Below, piece by piece: positions 1-12,586 of a DNA stretch of 64,000 bases (its first letter is position 1; each line of letters begins with the position of its first letter). The position numbers were made by a program, and so were the translations under genes. The DNA is from Stromatinia cepivora (taxonomy: Eukaryota; Ascomycota; Leotiomycetes; Helotiales; Sclerotiniaceae): the NCBI GenBank assembly GCA_014898415.1, contig RCTD01000014.1:682001-746000 (forward strand). The letters run 5' to 3'. The notes under the pieces were generated by a model that was not told the DNA's origin, did not search any database, and saw only the letters and a list, made by a program, of their open reading frames with translations.

Positions 1-496
1 TAATAAGGTTTCTTTTAATAAATGGTATGCTGATATAGGCGTTTTTTTATATATGTTTAATTAACCTTTATTATTCAAATCAATAGAATTTATTGCTAAA
101 CGAAGAATAAAGGTTGATGGGGGAGTGATGTATTATTGTTATTGAAGTTTAATGGATATAGTATACGAAGATAATTTTAAGATATTATTTTCAAATGTAT
201 TATATATATCAAGGCTAGAAGTAAACTTGTTATTAGGAAAAAGGATTTGTGAAATAGGGTTGTAAGGGGAATTCAATTTTCATTATATATATTTCAAAAA
301 GGACAATAAGAAAGTCATCTGTATTAGAATGTAAAACGGAATATACGTGATTTCATATATAATCAAAGGATATAAGGATACAGCTCTTTATTCGAATATA
401 TATCAAAATGATTAGAAAAAAGGTTTTTCTTTAGAGATAATCGATGGCATCAAAGGTATCGATAATGAATTAATACTTAAGGAGAAAGAGAGATAT

Positions 497-1852
497 TTGT
501 TATGGCATCAAAGATTCAATCATCTAGATCCAGACAAGATCAAGAATCTATACAAAATATCCAATATAATCAAGTCAATAAAGGTTCTAATTGAATTAGA
601 TATCTGCGAAATGTGTATACTCATTAAAATGATCAATTGTATTCCGAAGCAATTGAGTTTGTACAAATCAAAGAGACTCGAATTTATACATTTCGATATT
701 GCAGGATCATTTCCAAAATCGATTTAAGGGAATCGTTATTTTATATTGATTATTAACAGTTGTACAAAAATAAATTGGATTATATTACTTAAACAAAAAG
801 ACGATATAATTTAAATATTGAAAACTTGAAAAAAGGAGATGGAATTAGCTATTGGAGAAAAGATCATTATAGTTAGAACTGATAATGCATCAGAACTCCT
901 ACAAACTATTTGTGAATGATTATCAAGCATATGATCCGAAATTATAACAATTACCTCTTTATATTAAAACAAACCTGCAGAATAGAATATAAGGATTATA
1001 AAAACAAATATAAAAGCAATGCTAAAAGAAGCTGGATTATTATTAAAATTTTGGAACGAAATTGTAAAATATGATATTTATATTAAGAATTATATTAATA
1101 TTGATCTTAATATAAATAGAATAGATCGATCCTTTATAAAAGCTTTTACAAATATAATACTAAATATAAAAATATACAAAGTTTGGGGGAGCAAATATTA
1201 TGCTTATATTAATTCCAAGATTATTCCGAAAAAACAAAGATACAACAAATTACAGGATATTTCGAAAATCGGTATATTTTTAGGATACTCAAAAGTTACA
1301 AACAAATATATCAAAATATATTTTTCAGAATTAGATTATATATTTCAATTAAACAAAATAATCATAAATGAATTTCATCGAAAAGAAGATTTGGATTTTA
1401 AATTAAGAAATTGTGAATCAAATTTACAAGGAATAAAGAATATAAAACCAGATCGAAGATCTCGTAATAGATCGACAACAAACAAGGCATTTTCTTCATC
1501 CTCAATATCAAACGCGATACCTACATCACTTTCGTTCCAAACATTCTTTTCAACAGATATTATATCGAGTTTAATGATTATATTAAGCACCCTAATTATC
1601 AAATTGAAATTAGATAAATTAAATACATTAATATCAATATACAATGAAGATAAAAATAATAATATTCAAAAAACAAATCAAGAATCTTTTTCCAAAGATA
1701 TTTCAGATATCGAATCCATTATTCCAAAGATTCCAATCCAAAAATCAACTTTTGTAGATCCTGAATCTATATCAAAAACAAAATTTAAAACTATTTTAAA
1801 TTTTATTGAAAAGTTTATTTTAGTAAAATCAGAAAACAAAATAAATCTATAA
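497..1852 (+). pseudogene. Copia-1 integrase remnant (HHCC zinc region, broken core, C-terminal part)
   Basis: The frame at 497-727 starts at WHQRFNHL and reaches CEMC, giving the H-x4-H and C-x2-C ligands of the GAG-pre-integrase zinc domain. It runs into the first part of the rve core (FDIAGSFPKS) and stops at 725-727. The core between 728 and 1018 carries several stops. A second frame, 1019-1852, resumes at the C-terminal half (KVWGSKYYAYINSKIIPKKQ, then the FLGYSK block) and continues through a low-complexity spacer towards RT. The catalytic DDE set is not in one readable frame, so no active integrase is expected. Confidence 0.85.
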
Positions 1853-2089
1853 TCATTTGAAATTGAACAAAAAAATATAATGAACCTTAAAAACGAACCT
1901 TTAAAATATTTAATATAAAAACAGAAAAGAGATATAAAATAAGATTCTAAAAGAGAATAGAAAAACAAAATTATAAGAATATTGATTACGATATTTATAC
2001 AAACCAAAACTTAAGAAAATATAGAACATATTATAATTATAATTCCAATTATTTATAAAATAAACCCTTATATCAAAAACAAAATCGCT

Positions 2090-3770
2090 TCAGATTTTAT
2101 GATTTCATTGATAGATATAAATAATATAGAAAATATAATATATCCAGCCAAAGAAATTCTGGAAATTAAAATACTAAGAACTTATAAGGAAACAATATCG
2201 GATCGAGAATACTCTGAAAAATGAAAGGAAGTTATTCAAAAGGAAATCATATTTTTAATTCAAAATAATACTTAGAAAGAATATATACTTCCTAAAGAAA
2301 ATAATTTAGTTTCAATGAAATAAGTATTTATAATTAAGATCAAGAATAATAAAATAGAATGATTCAAGATAAAATTAATAATTCGAAGATTCAATTAGAT
2401 ATTAAAAAAAGATTACAACGAAATATTTATATTAACAATAAAGCTAAATATATTCAAATTATTCTTAACTATCATCACAAAGGAAAATTTGGAATACTTA
2501 TATTTCGATATCAAAAATGCCTTCATTAAATTATACTTAAAAAAAGAAATCTACTTCAAATCATTTCAAGATATCAAAATCGAAAAGGGATATATATTAC
2601 AAACCCTACAAAGTCTATATAATTTGAAGCAAACTAAAAGAGATTGAAGTTTATTATTAAAGAAAAAGCTTTTAGGTATTGATTTTATACAAAGTTTAGC
2701 AAACCTATATCTATATATATCTAAAGATTGTAATATAATATTATTAATATATATCGACGATATCATTATTGCATCGCATATATCATCACAAATCACTTGA
2801 TTCGATAAAAAGCTATCGATCTATTTTAACATTAAGAATCTAGAGAAGATTAGTAAGATCCTAAATGTTAGAATTATTTATAATAGAAGAATATATATAT
2901 TAATTATAAATTAAGAAAAATATCTCGATACTATATTAATCAAATACAATATTATATATAAACAACACCAAATCAAGAAACTATTAATAATAGATTATAC
3001 TTATCTCCGATCAACAATTAATAATAATGAATTAATAGATATAAACGAATATCAACAACAAATAAAAAGTATAATTTATTCAATAATATATACTCAACCA
3101 GATATAGTATTCTCAATTGAAAGACTTTCATAATTTATAATAAAACCAATAAAACATTATATTATAGCTTTGAAGAATCTAATATGATATCTACAATCAA
3201 CAATCAAACAAAAGCTATAATTTGGATCAAAAGAAGTACAATCTAATATCTACAAAGAATATAATATATCTAATAATACAATAAAGATATATACAGATAC
3301 AGATTGGATTAATAACAAATATAACCAAAAAAATATTTCAAAGGGAATTATGATATTCTATAAAAGCTTTATATTATAGATTAACAAGAAACAAATATTT
3401 ATAATTACCTTTAATACAGAATCAGAATATATTACAATAATAATATTCATTAAACAAAGAAAATGGATTATATAAATACTCAAAGATCTATTCAGATCAA
3501 GTTATATTGAAAAGAACAAAGATATAATTCAAATACTTGATAATAATCAGAGTACTTTAATTTTAATTAAGAATCTATATTTATATAAACAATCTAAATA
3601 TATAAATATCAATTATTATTTCATTAAGGATTTAACAGAAAAGAAGAAAATCGTTATTAATTATATCAATATATACAATATGATTACTAATAGAATAACG
3701 AAGTTTTATACAAAGATTGTTTTTGAAAGGTTTAAGAAAATATTAGGATTAATAGTTTAAGAGAATCGAA
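2090..3770 (+). pseudogene. Copia-1 reverse transcriptase and RNase H remnant
   Basis: Translated with stops, this stretch follows the Copia RT order: the block before the palm that includes EYSEK and QKE, the FDIKNAF-like motif A near 2505-2525, the LYNLKQ-like block near 2615-2640, and the YIDD catalytic motif near 2742-2765. The RNase H part near 3280-3760 includes a degenerate form of the D-N-Q-x-A-L motif and ends in the FERFKK block shortly before the LTR. Many in-frame stops and substitutions make it nonfunctional. The assignment rests on agreement with the less damaged copy at 38.7-40.4 kb. Confidence 0.82.
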
Positions 3771-3792
3771 TAGGATATCCTCAATAAAGGAG

Positions 3793-3958
3793 TATTGGAA
3801 ATGAGGCTATTATAGGATTAGAATTGAAATTATGTAATTATAATGATGTACAGACCATATTTGGGGATAACCTTAATTCTATTTCTATTAGAATTATAGA
3901 TCTTTAGTTCAATCTATATAGTCAACAATACTACTACTTCCTGCACCAAAAGTTAATA
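3793..3958 (+). repeat. 3' LTR of Copia-1 (166 bp)
   Basis: This is a 166-bp direct counterpart of the LTRs at 4090 and 9419. It starts TATTGGAAATGAGG (TGTTGG in better copies) and ends AAAAGTTAATA. The terminal TG...CA has become TA...TA, consistent with RIP at the ends. Confidence 0.93.
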
Positions 3959-4089
3959 GGAAATATAATTTCTATAGTAAATACTTTGTTGATTCTTTCA
4001 AGCCGAATAATCGTTAGTATTGAAATTGTAATATTTATCTGTATATTTTTTTACTAATTTTCCTTTATCCTTTAGCAAATTATTATATC
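3959..4089. other. Spacer between Copia-1 and Copia-2
   Basis: This is 131 bp of AT-rich DNA without a recognisable gene. Its last five bases (4085-4089, ATATC) are the left target-site duplication of Copia-2. Confidence 0.8.
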
Positions 4090-4255
4090 TGTTGGAAATG
4101 AGGCCATCATAGGATTAGAATTGAGGTCACGTGATCACAATGGTGCACAGACCATATTTGGGAATAGCTTCAATTCTATTTCTATTAGAATAATAGATCC
4201 TTAGTTCAATCTATATAGTCAATAATACTATTATTTCCTGTATCAAAAGTTAATA
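4090..4255 (+). repeat. 5' LTR of Copia-2
   Basis: It is 166 bp, begins TGTTGGAAATGAGGCC and ends AAAAGTTAATA. This is one of the less altered LTRs; the start keeps TG while the end CA has become TA. The left flank 4085-4089 is the target-site duplication. Confidence 0.95.
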
Positions 4256-4270
4256 GGTTATGAAATCCGG
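4256..4270 (+). promoter_or_regulatory. Probable primer-binding site of Copia-2
   Basis: GGTTATGAAATCCGG directly abuts the 5' LTR. GGTTATGA is complementary to the anticodon-loop region of initiator tRNA-Met (CTCATAACC), the half-tRNA primer known for several Copia elements. Other copies read GATTATAAG at the same place, as expected if GG and TG were mutated by RIP. The tRNA match is from general knowledge, not an alignment. Confidence 0.6.
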
Positions 4271-4739
4271 TTGTATAGTAATAATTAGAAAGTAAAGCAA
4301 ATCGAGAAAGGATTAGTATAATTAGTAGGAGTGAAACGAAGTGGAAATCAGAATTTTCATATAATATTATTAAAGCAGAATTGAAATATGATAATATAGT
4401 TTATAATTTATAACATTATAGATCAAAGTAGAAAACAATTTGTATAATATTAATACAGAATTATAATAGAAGCGAAAAGTAAGTTTGTATAATTATAAAA
4501 AAATATATTACAATATAATTTTATGAATTTTCTTATTGTTTTATTTTTATATTTCTTTATTATTTCAAATCTATTTGTTATATATTTTTTAAGATTGTTT
4601 TAAAAATCTGAAGATTATTTTTGATATTTATCAAACAATAAGAAACTTTTATAATATCGAAATTAAACAATTTTTCGAAGTTTAATCAAAACAATTATAA
4701 ATAATGATTTAGATAAATAAAGATACAATTAAAAGGGAA

Positions 4740-5430
4740 AGGATGATTTTATACAATTAATCAAATATTAAACGAATATATACAGATTGCAGGACCCAAT
4801 ATAGTATTTGTCTACGAAATCAATAATTGTATATATTATAATATCGAATTGAAATCGGAATACTTAAAGAACGAAGCGAATATATTATTATATATTTGTA
4901 TAATATTCAATAATGATGATGAAGCTTTCATTGACGAATATTCAACAATATATATATTTTGGAGATATCTTAAATCGAAATATATTAGAGTTAATGTAAT
5001 TATAATCAATATATATATGATAATGATCTAGAATTTCAAATTTCAATTCGATACTTATTTTGATATAACTATTATTGAAATCTGAAATAAATTGAAAGAG
5101 TATAGAAGGAAATTAGGGATTGTAGATGAAAATTGTTGATTAGTATATCAAAATATTATTTTGTTTTTGATTTTAATATATAATCTTTTAATCGATTATC
5201 AAGGAATAATGGATATATTGGATATCCAAATTAATTTTAGTATTAACGATAAGATCAAGTATTTGTAAATTAAAGAATTTTGTTTTAAAAATAGATTAAA
5301 GCGAATGCAAATTGCGAAAAAATCTAGGTATATTTTTCGATATCAAAAATCAGATTTCGAAATTCTAAATAATATTTATGATCTGTGTTAAAAGGAAGGT
5401 TATTATATATGAGATTATTTGTATTTAATA
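4740..5430 (+). pseudogene. Copia-2 gag remnant
   Basis: The best frame, 4849-5031, reads LKNEANILLYICIIFNNDDE followed by WRYLKSKY, the capsid-like part of Copia gag. Stops follow, with more gag text up to about 5430. Near 5370-5410 lies a degraded CCHC zinc knuckle: a Leu-Cys, Glu-Gly, Tyr-Tyr pattern with ligands lost or replaced by Tyr and stops. The same region in Copia-4 (36635-36999) supports the reading. The intact protein would package element RNA; this copy cannot make it. Confidence 0.78.
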
Positions 5431-5599
5431 TAAACCAGCAAACTTCTTTGTAATTATTTTTGTTATCAAAAAAGAAAGGGATTATCGAATCCGAAAAGGA
5501 TTTATTTCAATAAGAAAGATTAAGTATACTTTATTAATAATATCTTTGGATCAGATTCCGATATTAAGGATATGATAAAGGAAAATTGTAATTTAATAA

Positions 5600-8500
5600 A
5601 AGAAATTATTAATAAGGTTTCCTTTAGCAAATAGTATATCGATATAGATATTTCTTTATATATATTTGATCAATTTTTATTATTCAGATTAATAGATTTT
5701 ATTATTAAATGAAGAATAAAGATTGATGAGGGAATGATATATTGTTGTTATTGGGATTTAATGAATATAGTATATAAAGATGATTCTAAGATACTATTTT
5801 CAAATATATTATATATATTAGGGTTAGAAATAAATTTGTTATTAGGAAAAAGGATTTGCGAAATAGAGTTGTAAAGGGAATTCAACTTTTATTATATATA
5901 TTTCAAAAAGTATAATAAGAAAGTTATTTATATTAGAATATAAGACGGAATATATATAGTTTTATATATGATTAAAGGATATAAGGATACAATTCTTTGT
6001 TCGAGTGTATATCAAAATAATCAAGAAAAAGGCTTTTCTTTAGAGATAATTAATAGTACCAAAAGTATTGATAATGAATTAATATTTAAAAAGAAAAAGA
6101 GATATTTATTATAATATCAAAAATTCAATTATCTAAATCTAGATAAAATCAAGAATCTATACAAAGTATTCAATATAACCAAATCAATAAAGATCCCAAT
6201 TGAATTAGATATTTGTGAAGTGTGTATATTTATCAAGATAATTAATTGTATTTCAAGGCAATTGAATCTGTACAAATCAAAGAGACTCGAATTTATATAT
6301 TTCGATATTGTAAAACCATTTCCAAAATCGATTCGAAGAAATCATTATTTTATATTGGTCATTAATAATTGTACAAGAATAAATTGGATCATATTATTTA
6401 AACAAAAAAACAATACAATTCAAATATTGAAAATTTGGAAAAAGAAAATGAAATCGGTTATTAAAGAAAAGATCATTACAATCAAAACTAATAATACATT
6501 AAAACTCCTATAAACTATTCGTAAATGATTATTAAATATATAATCCGAAGTTATAATAATTGCCTCCTTATATCAAAACAAATCTGCAAAATGGAATATA
6601 AGGATTATAAAGGTAAATATAAAAACAATACTAAAAGAAACTGAATTATTATTAGAGTTTTGGAATAAAGTTATAGAATACAATGTTTATATTAGGAATC
6701 GTATTAATATTAATCCTAATATAAATGAAATAGATCGATCCCTTATAGAAGCTTTTACAAATACAATATCAGATATAAAGATATACAAAATCTGAGGGAG
6801 CAAATGTTACGTTTATATCAATCTCAAAACTATTCTGAAAGGGTAAAGATATAACAAATTGCAGGACATTTCAAGAATTAATATATTCTTAGAATATTCA
6901 AAAGTTATAAACAAATATATCAAAGTATATTTTCCAAAACTAAACTATACATTTCGATCAAATAAAATAATTATAAATGAATTTTATCAAAAAGGAAATT
7001 TGGATTTTAAATTAAGAAATTGTAAATCAGATCTACAAAATACAAAGAATATAAAGTCAGATTAAAAACCTTATAATAAATCAATAGTAAACAAAACATC
7101 TTTTCCATTCTCAATATCTTCTCTATCCTCAACATTAAATATAATACCTATATCATCTTTATTCCAAATATTCTCTTTAGCAGATATTATACCGAATTTA
7201 ATGATTATATCAAGTACCCCAATTATCAAATTGAAACCAAATAAATTAGATATATCAATATTAATATACAATAAAGATAAAAATAGTAATATCCAAAAAA
7301 CAAATCAAGAATCTTCTTCTAAGAATACTTCAAATATCGAATCCATCATTTCAGAAATTACAATCCAAAAATCAATTTCTGTAGACCTTGAATTTATACC
7401 GAAAACAAAATTTAAAATTATTTTAAATTTTATTAATAAACTTATTTTAATAGAATCAGAAAACAAAGTAAATTTATAATTATTTGAAATCGAATAAAAG
7501 GATATAATAAATTTTGAAGATAAACCTTTAAGATATTTAATATAAAAACAGAAAAGAGATATAAAACAAAATCCTAAAGGAAAACAGAAAAGCAAGATTA
7601 TAAAGGTATTAATTATAATATCTATATAAATCAAAATTCAAGAAAGTATAGAATATATTATAATTACAATTCCAATTATTTACAAAATGAATCCTTATAT
7701 CAAAAACAAGATCATTTTAGATTTCATAATTTCATTGATAAATACAAATAATACAAAAAGTATAATATATTCGATTGAAGAAATTCTAGGAATCAAAATA
7801 TCAAGAATTTATAAAGAAACAATATCGAATCGAAAATATTTTGAAAAATAAAAGAAAGTTATCCAAAAGGAAATTATATCTTTAATTCAAAATAATACTT
7901 GGAAAGAATATATATTCTTTAAAGAAAGTAATCTGATTTCAATGAAATAAATATTTATAATTAAAAGAAAGAATAATAAAATAAAATGATTCAAAACAAG
8001 ATTAATAATTCAAAGATTTAATTAGATATTAGGAAAAAATTACAACAAAACATTTATATCAATAATGAAACTAAATATACTCAAATTATTCCTAATTATT
8101 ATTGCAAAGGAAAATTTGGAATATTTATATTTCGATATCAAAAACACTTTTATTGAATTATATTTGAAGAAAAAAATCTATTTTGAATTATTCTAAAATA
8201 TCAAAAGCGAAAAGGGATATATATTACAAATTCTATAAAGTCTATATAATTTAAAACAAACTAAAAGAGATTAGAATTTACTATTAAAAAAAAGCTTTTA
8301 AATATAAATTTTATATAAAGTTTAATAGATTCATATTTATATATATCCAAAAACCATAATATAATATTATTAGTATATATCAATGATATCGTTATTATAT
8401 CATACACATTATTACAAATCACTTGATTCAATGAAAAGCTATCAACCTATTTTAACATCAAAAATCTAAAAAAGATTAATAAAATCCTAAATATTAAAAT

Positions 8501-9390
8501 CATTCGTAATAAAAAAATATATACATTAATTATAAACTAAAAAGAATATCTCAATACTATACTAACCAAATATAATATTATATATAAACAATATCAAATC
8601 AAGAAACTATCAATAATAGATTATATCTATCTTCAATCAACAATCAATAACAATGAATTGATAAATATAAACAAATATCAATAACGAATAAAAAGTATAA
8701 TTCATTTAATGATATATATTCGATTAAATATAATATTTTCAATTGAAAGATTTTCATAATTTATAATAAAACCAATAAAACATTATATTATAACTTTGAA
8801 GAATCTAATATAATATCTATAATCAATAATCAAATAGAAGTTATAATTTGGATCAAAAAGAATATAATCTGATATCTACAAAGAATACAATATATCTAAT
8901 AATACAATAAAAATATATACAAATATAGATTAAATTAATAACAAATATAACCAGAAAAATGTTTCAAAAGGAATTGTAATATTCTATAAAAGCTCTATAT
9001 TATAAATTAACAAAAAACAAATATTTATGATTATCTCTAATACAAAATCAGAATATATTATAATAACAATATTCATCAAACAAAGAAAATGAATTGTACA
9101 AATATTCAAAGATTTATTCAAATCAAATTATATTAAAAAGAATAGAGATATAATTCAAATACTTAATAACAATCAAAATGCTTTAGCTTTAACCAAGAAC
9201 CTATATTTATATAAACAATCCAAACATATAAATATTAATTATTATTTCATCAAAGATTTAACAGAAAAAAAGAAAATCGTTATTAATTATATCAATATAT
9301 ATAATATAATTATCAACAAAATAACAAAGCCTTATACAAAGATTGCTTTCGAAAAATTCAAGAAAATATTAGAATTAATAATTTAAAAGA
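5600..9390 (+). pseudogene. Copia-2 pol remnant (protease, integrase, RT, RNase H)
   Basis: Protease text lies around 5620-5880. The integrase HHCC region spans about 6060-6240. The frame 6220-6513 covers the first half of the rve core and shows the first Asp (FDIVKP) but Asn where the second catalytic Asp stands in better copies (KTNNT instead of RTDNA). The frame 6859-7065 is the integrase C-terminal region. RT spans about 7740-8500, with a degenerate YIDD at about 8380, and RNase H about 8900-9390. Stops throughout and lost catalytic residues make the polyprotein nonfunctional. Confidence 0.85.
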
Positions 9391-9418
9391 ATCAAATAGA
9401 ATATCCTCAATAAGGAAG

Positions 9419-9584
9419 TATTGAAAATGAAGCTATTATAGAATTAGAATTGAAGTTATATGATTACAATAATACACAGACCATATTTAGGAATAACTTT
9501 AATTCTACTTCTACTAGAATAATAGATCCTTAGTTCAACCTATATAATCAACAATACTACTACTTCCTGCACCAAAAGTTAACA
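9419..9584 (+). repeat. 3' LTR of Copia-2
   Basis: It is 166 bp, starts TATTGAAAATGAAGC and ends AAAAGTTAACA, followed by the ATATC duplication at 9585-9589. It keeps the terminal CA that the 5' copy lost, so the two LTRs were mutated independently. Confidence 0.95.
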
Positions 9585-10020
9585 ATATCATCATTTATCA
9601 ACAAAATTCAAAAATAAATTCTTCGTTTATTCTTTATCTTTATAGTATATTGATTATTGATTATATAATCCAAACAGAAATACAGAATTGTAATAAAGAT
9701 AATATTAAAGATCAAAAAGAAAAGAGAAATTATTCTTTCATCTCTATATCATCGTTCCCCCTTTTTTTATTATATTACTCATCAGAATCCTCAAAAGACT
9801 AAACAAAAAAAGTACATCGTAATTTCAGAGAACAATAATAAAAATGAAAAAGAAAGAATAATAAAGAAAAAGAAAAAAAAGAAACAGATAATACATTCAA
9901 AGAAAAGGGAAAGAAAAGATAGTCCTTTAGCTTCTATAATACTAATAATATCAATAACTCTAATTGCTTTAATTGTTTCTTGTTTATTGATTATTATAAA
10001 TAATCCTGAGGTTTTTTTAT

Positions 10021-10395
10021 TTGAACTTCAAGTTATTGAGTTTAGAAAAAAGTTTATCTTTTTTCGAGGATAGAAAGATGAAAAACAAAGGAGTGATTAA
10101 CCTTGATTATTCTTTATTTTCTAATAGATATAGAGTATACAAATTGAAATGTATTATAGAAAAATATAATGATCTAGAATATCAAATAAAATTTATTTCA
10201 TTTATATCAAAAAGAAGAATTACAAATTCTAAATTATCATTATTCAAATTCTATAATCCAGATTATTGTTATTCAAATTTTATAATTTTATTATTTATAT
10301 CTTATAAATTAAAAAAGGATCAAAAGTATTCGAACTTTTGTTTTATAAGATTCTTGATGAATCTATTAGTAATTATATCGATAATCAATAGATAG
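10021..10395 (+). CDS. Hypothetical 124-aa open frame in AT-rich repeat DNA
   Basis: This is an uninterrupted frame from a TTG at 10021 (first in-frame ATG at 10078) to a stop at 10393-10395. The product is basic and has no recognised domain, signal peptide or clear membrane segment. The surroundings are RIP-type AT-rich DNA with no promoter or intron signals. The likeliest explanation is a surviving fragment of a degraded transposon ORF or a chance frame. It is listed only because it is the longest frame in the unidentified 9.6-14.6 kb stretch. I do not recognise the family. Confidence 0.2.
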   Translation: MNFKLLSLEKSLSFFEDRKMKNKGVINLDYSLFSNRYRVYKLKCIIEKYNDLEYQIKFISFISKRRITNSKLSLFKFYNPDYCYSNFIILLFISYKLKKDQKYSNFCFIRFLMNLLVIISIINR

Positions 10396-11719
10396 ATTAT
10401 ATAAAAGTTCCTTTTTGAATATTCTTGATATAATTATATATTTTGGATATCGATATAATATAGTTTCATAATGATCTATTTATTCTTATTGATTATTAAT
10501 TTAATTATTTATTGATTATTATAAAAGATTATTATAGATTCTTTTATTATTAAATCGATCTTTTTTAAAAAATATAAGATTATTATAATTTCTTTTAATA
10601 TATATTCGATTTTGAAAAACTCTATTTTAATAATCGAAATAATTATAATATCTTGTTTGAAAGTCTTTTATATAATTAAACTATTGAAAAAGAATATAAT
10701 ATATTTTTGGGATAATTGATGAATATTTGGATTATCTGCAAAAGAAATATCTGAAAAAACAAAAAGTTGTAGTATTTGATCATTATTATATTAAATCACA
10801 AAATACCTTGTATTTTATAAATATTATAAATAATAATTAACAATTTTTATATAATCGTTTAATGAGTTAATCAAATAATGGTTCAATTGTGAAATAGTGA
10901 ATAATATATTTGCTTTTATAATAATTATAGTATATAATATTGATCCTATTTTCTTTTAATATATTTTTATAATATATATAGGAACTTGATTCTGATTTTT
11001 CTGAAATATTATTATTGGGAATAAAATGCTTACTATTTCATTTATTATTCTGAATTTCTTAGTAATCTTTTCAATATATATATTATGGGTTAGTTATAAC
11101 TTTTTTTTGGGTCGATTATGAAGTATATATATATTTAGAAACCATTTAGTGTTTTCTAGATTTTATAGTTCATATATAGCTTTGATTCCTTCGATGATCT
11201 TTGTAATAGTTAATTCGTTTTTCTTATAATAAATAATTTGAATATTGTTTACAAAAAAAAGAATCATAATGATATACTTTGGATTAATATATAAATATGG
11301 TTTCTTTTTGTATTGTACTAATTCTAGCTTTTCGAGTATCCAAATGAAATCCTTAAATTATGTAAAACTCAATCAATTATAATATTTTTGTTTAGGATTT
11401 TATATCCATCAAATAGATAATATACAATTGAGGTATCTAAAAGATCATATAAAGTATTAATAAAGATATTGATTATATTATATTACTTTATTTCGAAATT
11501 ATATTTAATAACAATTATTATTACAATTCGAAATGATCGGCCTATTAGTATAATAATATAAGTAGTTTTAATAGTATTCTTAATTTAAAGATCTTTTTGT
11601 ATTACTAAATATAAATAACAATGAATAATTAAATTTTGATTATTGTATTTATATATAAACATCTATTGAAAAAAGATTAGTTTTGTAGATTCCAATTTAG
11701 AATCGATTTTATATTAAGT

Positions 11720-12586
11720 TTTCCTAGCCTTAAAGTTATCGATCTCAAGATTGTAATCCTATTTGAACTAATATTCCATTTGATAATCTTCTAATTGATA
11801 GTAAAAACGAAATAACTTTGGAGCTATGAATATATGAATTCGAGGAAATAGTATTGTCTGTAATTCATTGATTGTAGATCAGATAGAAAGCAATAATGGT
11901 TTTGTTTTAATTCCAATGATAATCATATTATAAATTATTACAAATTGAGAATACTCCTTTATATTATCCATTCTTTATTGATCAGATCAGAATATAGAAT
12001 GAAAGTTGTTTAAACAAAATAATCCTATTGAATTTATCCTTTGAGATATAACGGTTCCTATATAGGATCCAATATTGGGATTGCTTCTTTGATAATATTG
12101 CTATATATATAATTGCCTTTATATATATATTAATTGTTTTAGAATACAAAAGTTAAATAACTTCTGGAAGAAAGGTAATTCTGAATAATAATCGTATAAT
12201 TGAAACTCAAACGGATTGATTTGAACTCTAAGTATTTCAATTCTTATAATACGAGTTCTTTTAGACATCTATTTGAAATCATAAATCCATAAATTCTTTA
12301 TAAATCGATCAAATGAATATATAGGATACAATAATCTCTATAATAACTGGATTTCCTTTACGGAATACTTTGATTGATTATTTCAATGTATATACTTCCT
12401 TTTGGAATATTGAAATTGATCGATTAAAATAATCTCTAAATCACTTTTGTATATACTATAAAGAATATCAATAATATAATTAATAGACTTATACTTTATA
12501 TTCCTTATATCAATATATTCGATGAGATTGAGATCTGTATTATTATTATAAATATTTTTTTGAGTAATATTAATATCTTTACCCAT
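11720..12586 (-). pseudogene. Unidentified RIP-broken reading frame
   Basis: Read on the minus strand from 12586, the frame is open to 12383 (67 aa, beginning MGKDINITQKN). It then continues as protein-like text for several hundred bases with scattered in-frame stops of the kind C-to-T or G-to-A change makes from Gln or Trp codons. Recognisable amino-acid runs include FDRFIKNLWIYDFK and RIEILRVQINPFEFQLYDYY. I could not assign these to a transposase, RT or host protein. It is probably the coding part of a repeat family distinct from the Copia and Gypsy elements here. Confidence 0.35.

Larger units (their letters stand above)
1..3958 (+). mobile_element. Copia-1: 3' part of a RIP-degraded Ty1/Copia retrotransposon, cut by window start
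   Basis: The order of remains is protease tail, integrase, reverse transcriptase, RNase H, then the 3' LTR, which is Ty1/Copia order (integrase before RT). The integrase zinc-binding region is readable at 497-727, a YIDD-type RT motif lies near 2742-2765, and RNase H text runs to about 3760. The 3' LTR ends the element at 3958. Compared with Copia-2, the missing 5' part (LTR, gag, most of protease) would lie before base 1, so the target-site duplication cannot be tested. Frames break mainly at TAA, TAG and TGA where other copies keep Gln or Trp, as expected of RIP. It is not autonomous. Confidence 0.93.
4090..9584 (+). mobile_element. Copia-2: structurally complete, RIP-inactivated Ty1/Copia element
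   Basis: The element is 5495 bp with 166-bp LTRs at 4090-4255 and 9419-9584. It is bounded by a perfect 5-bp duplication, ATATC, at 4085-4089 and 9585-9589. The internal order is primer-binding site, gag, protease, integrase, RT, RNase H, polypurine stretch. Every domain is interrupted by stops, and substitutions are mostly C-to-T or G-to-A. This copy serves as the full-length reference for the family. Internal length and gene order are normal for Ty1/Copia. It must have moved before RIP broke its genes. Confidence 0.96.
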
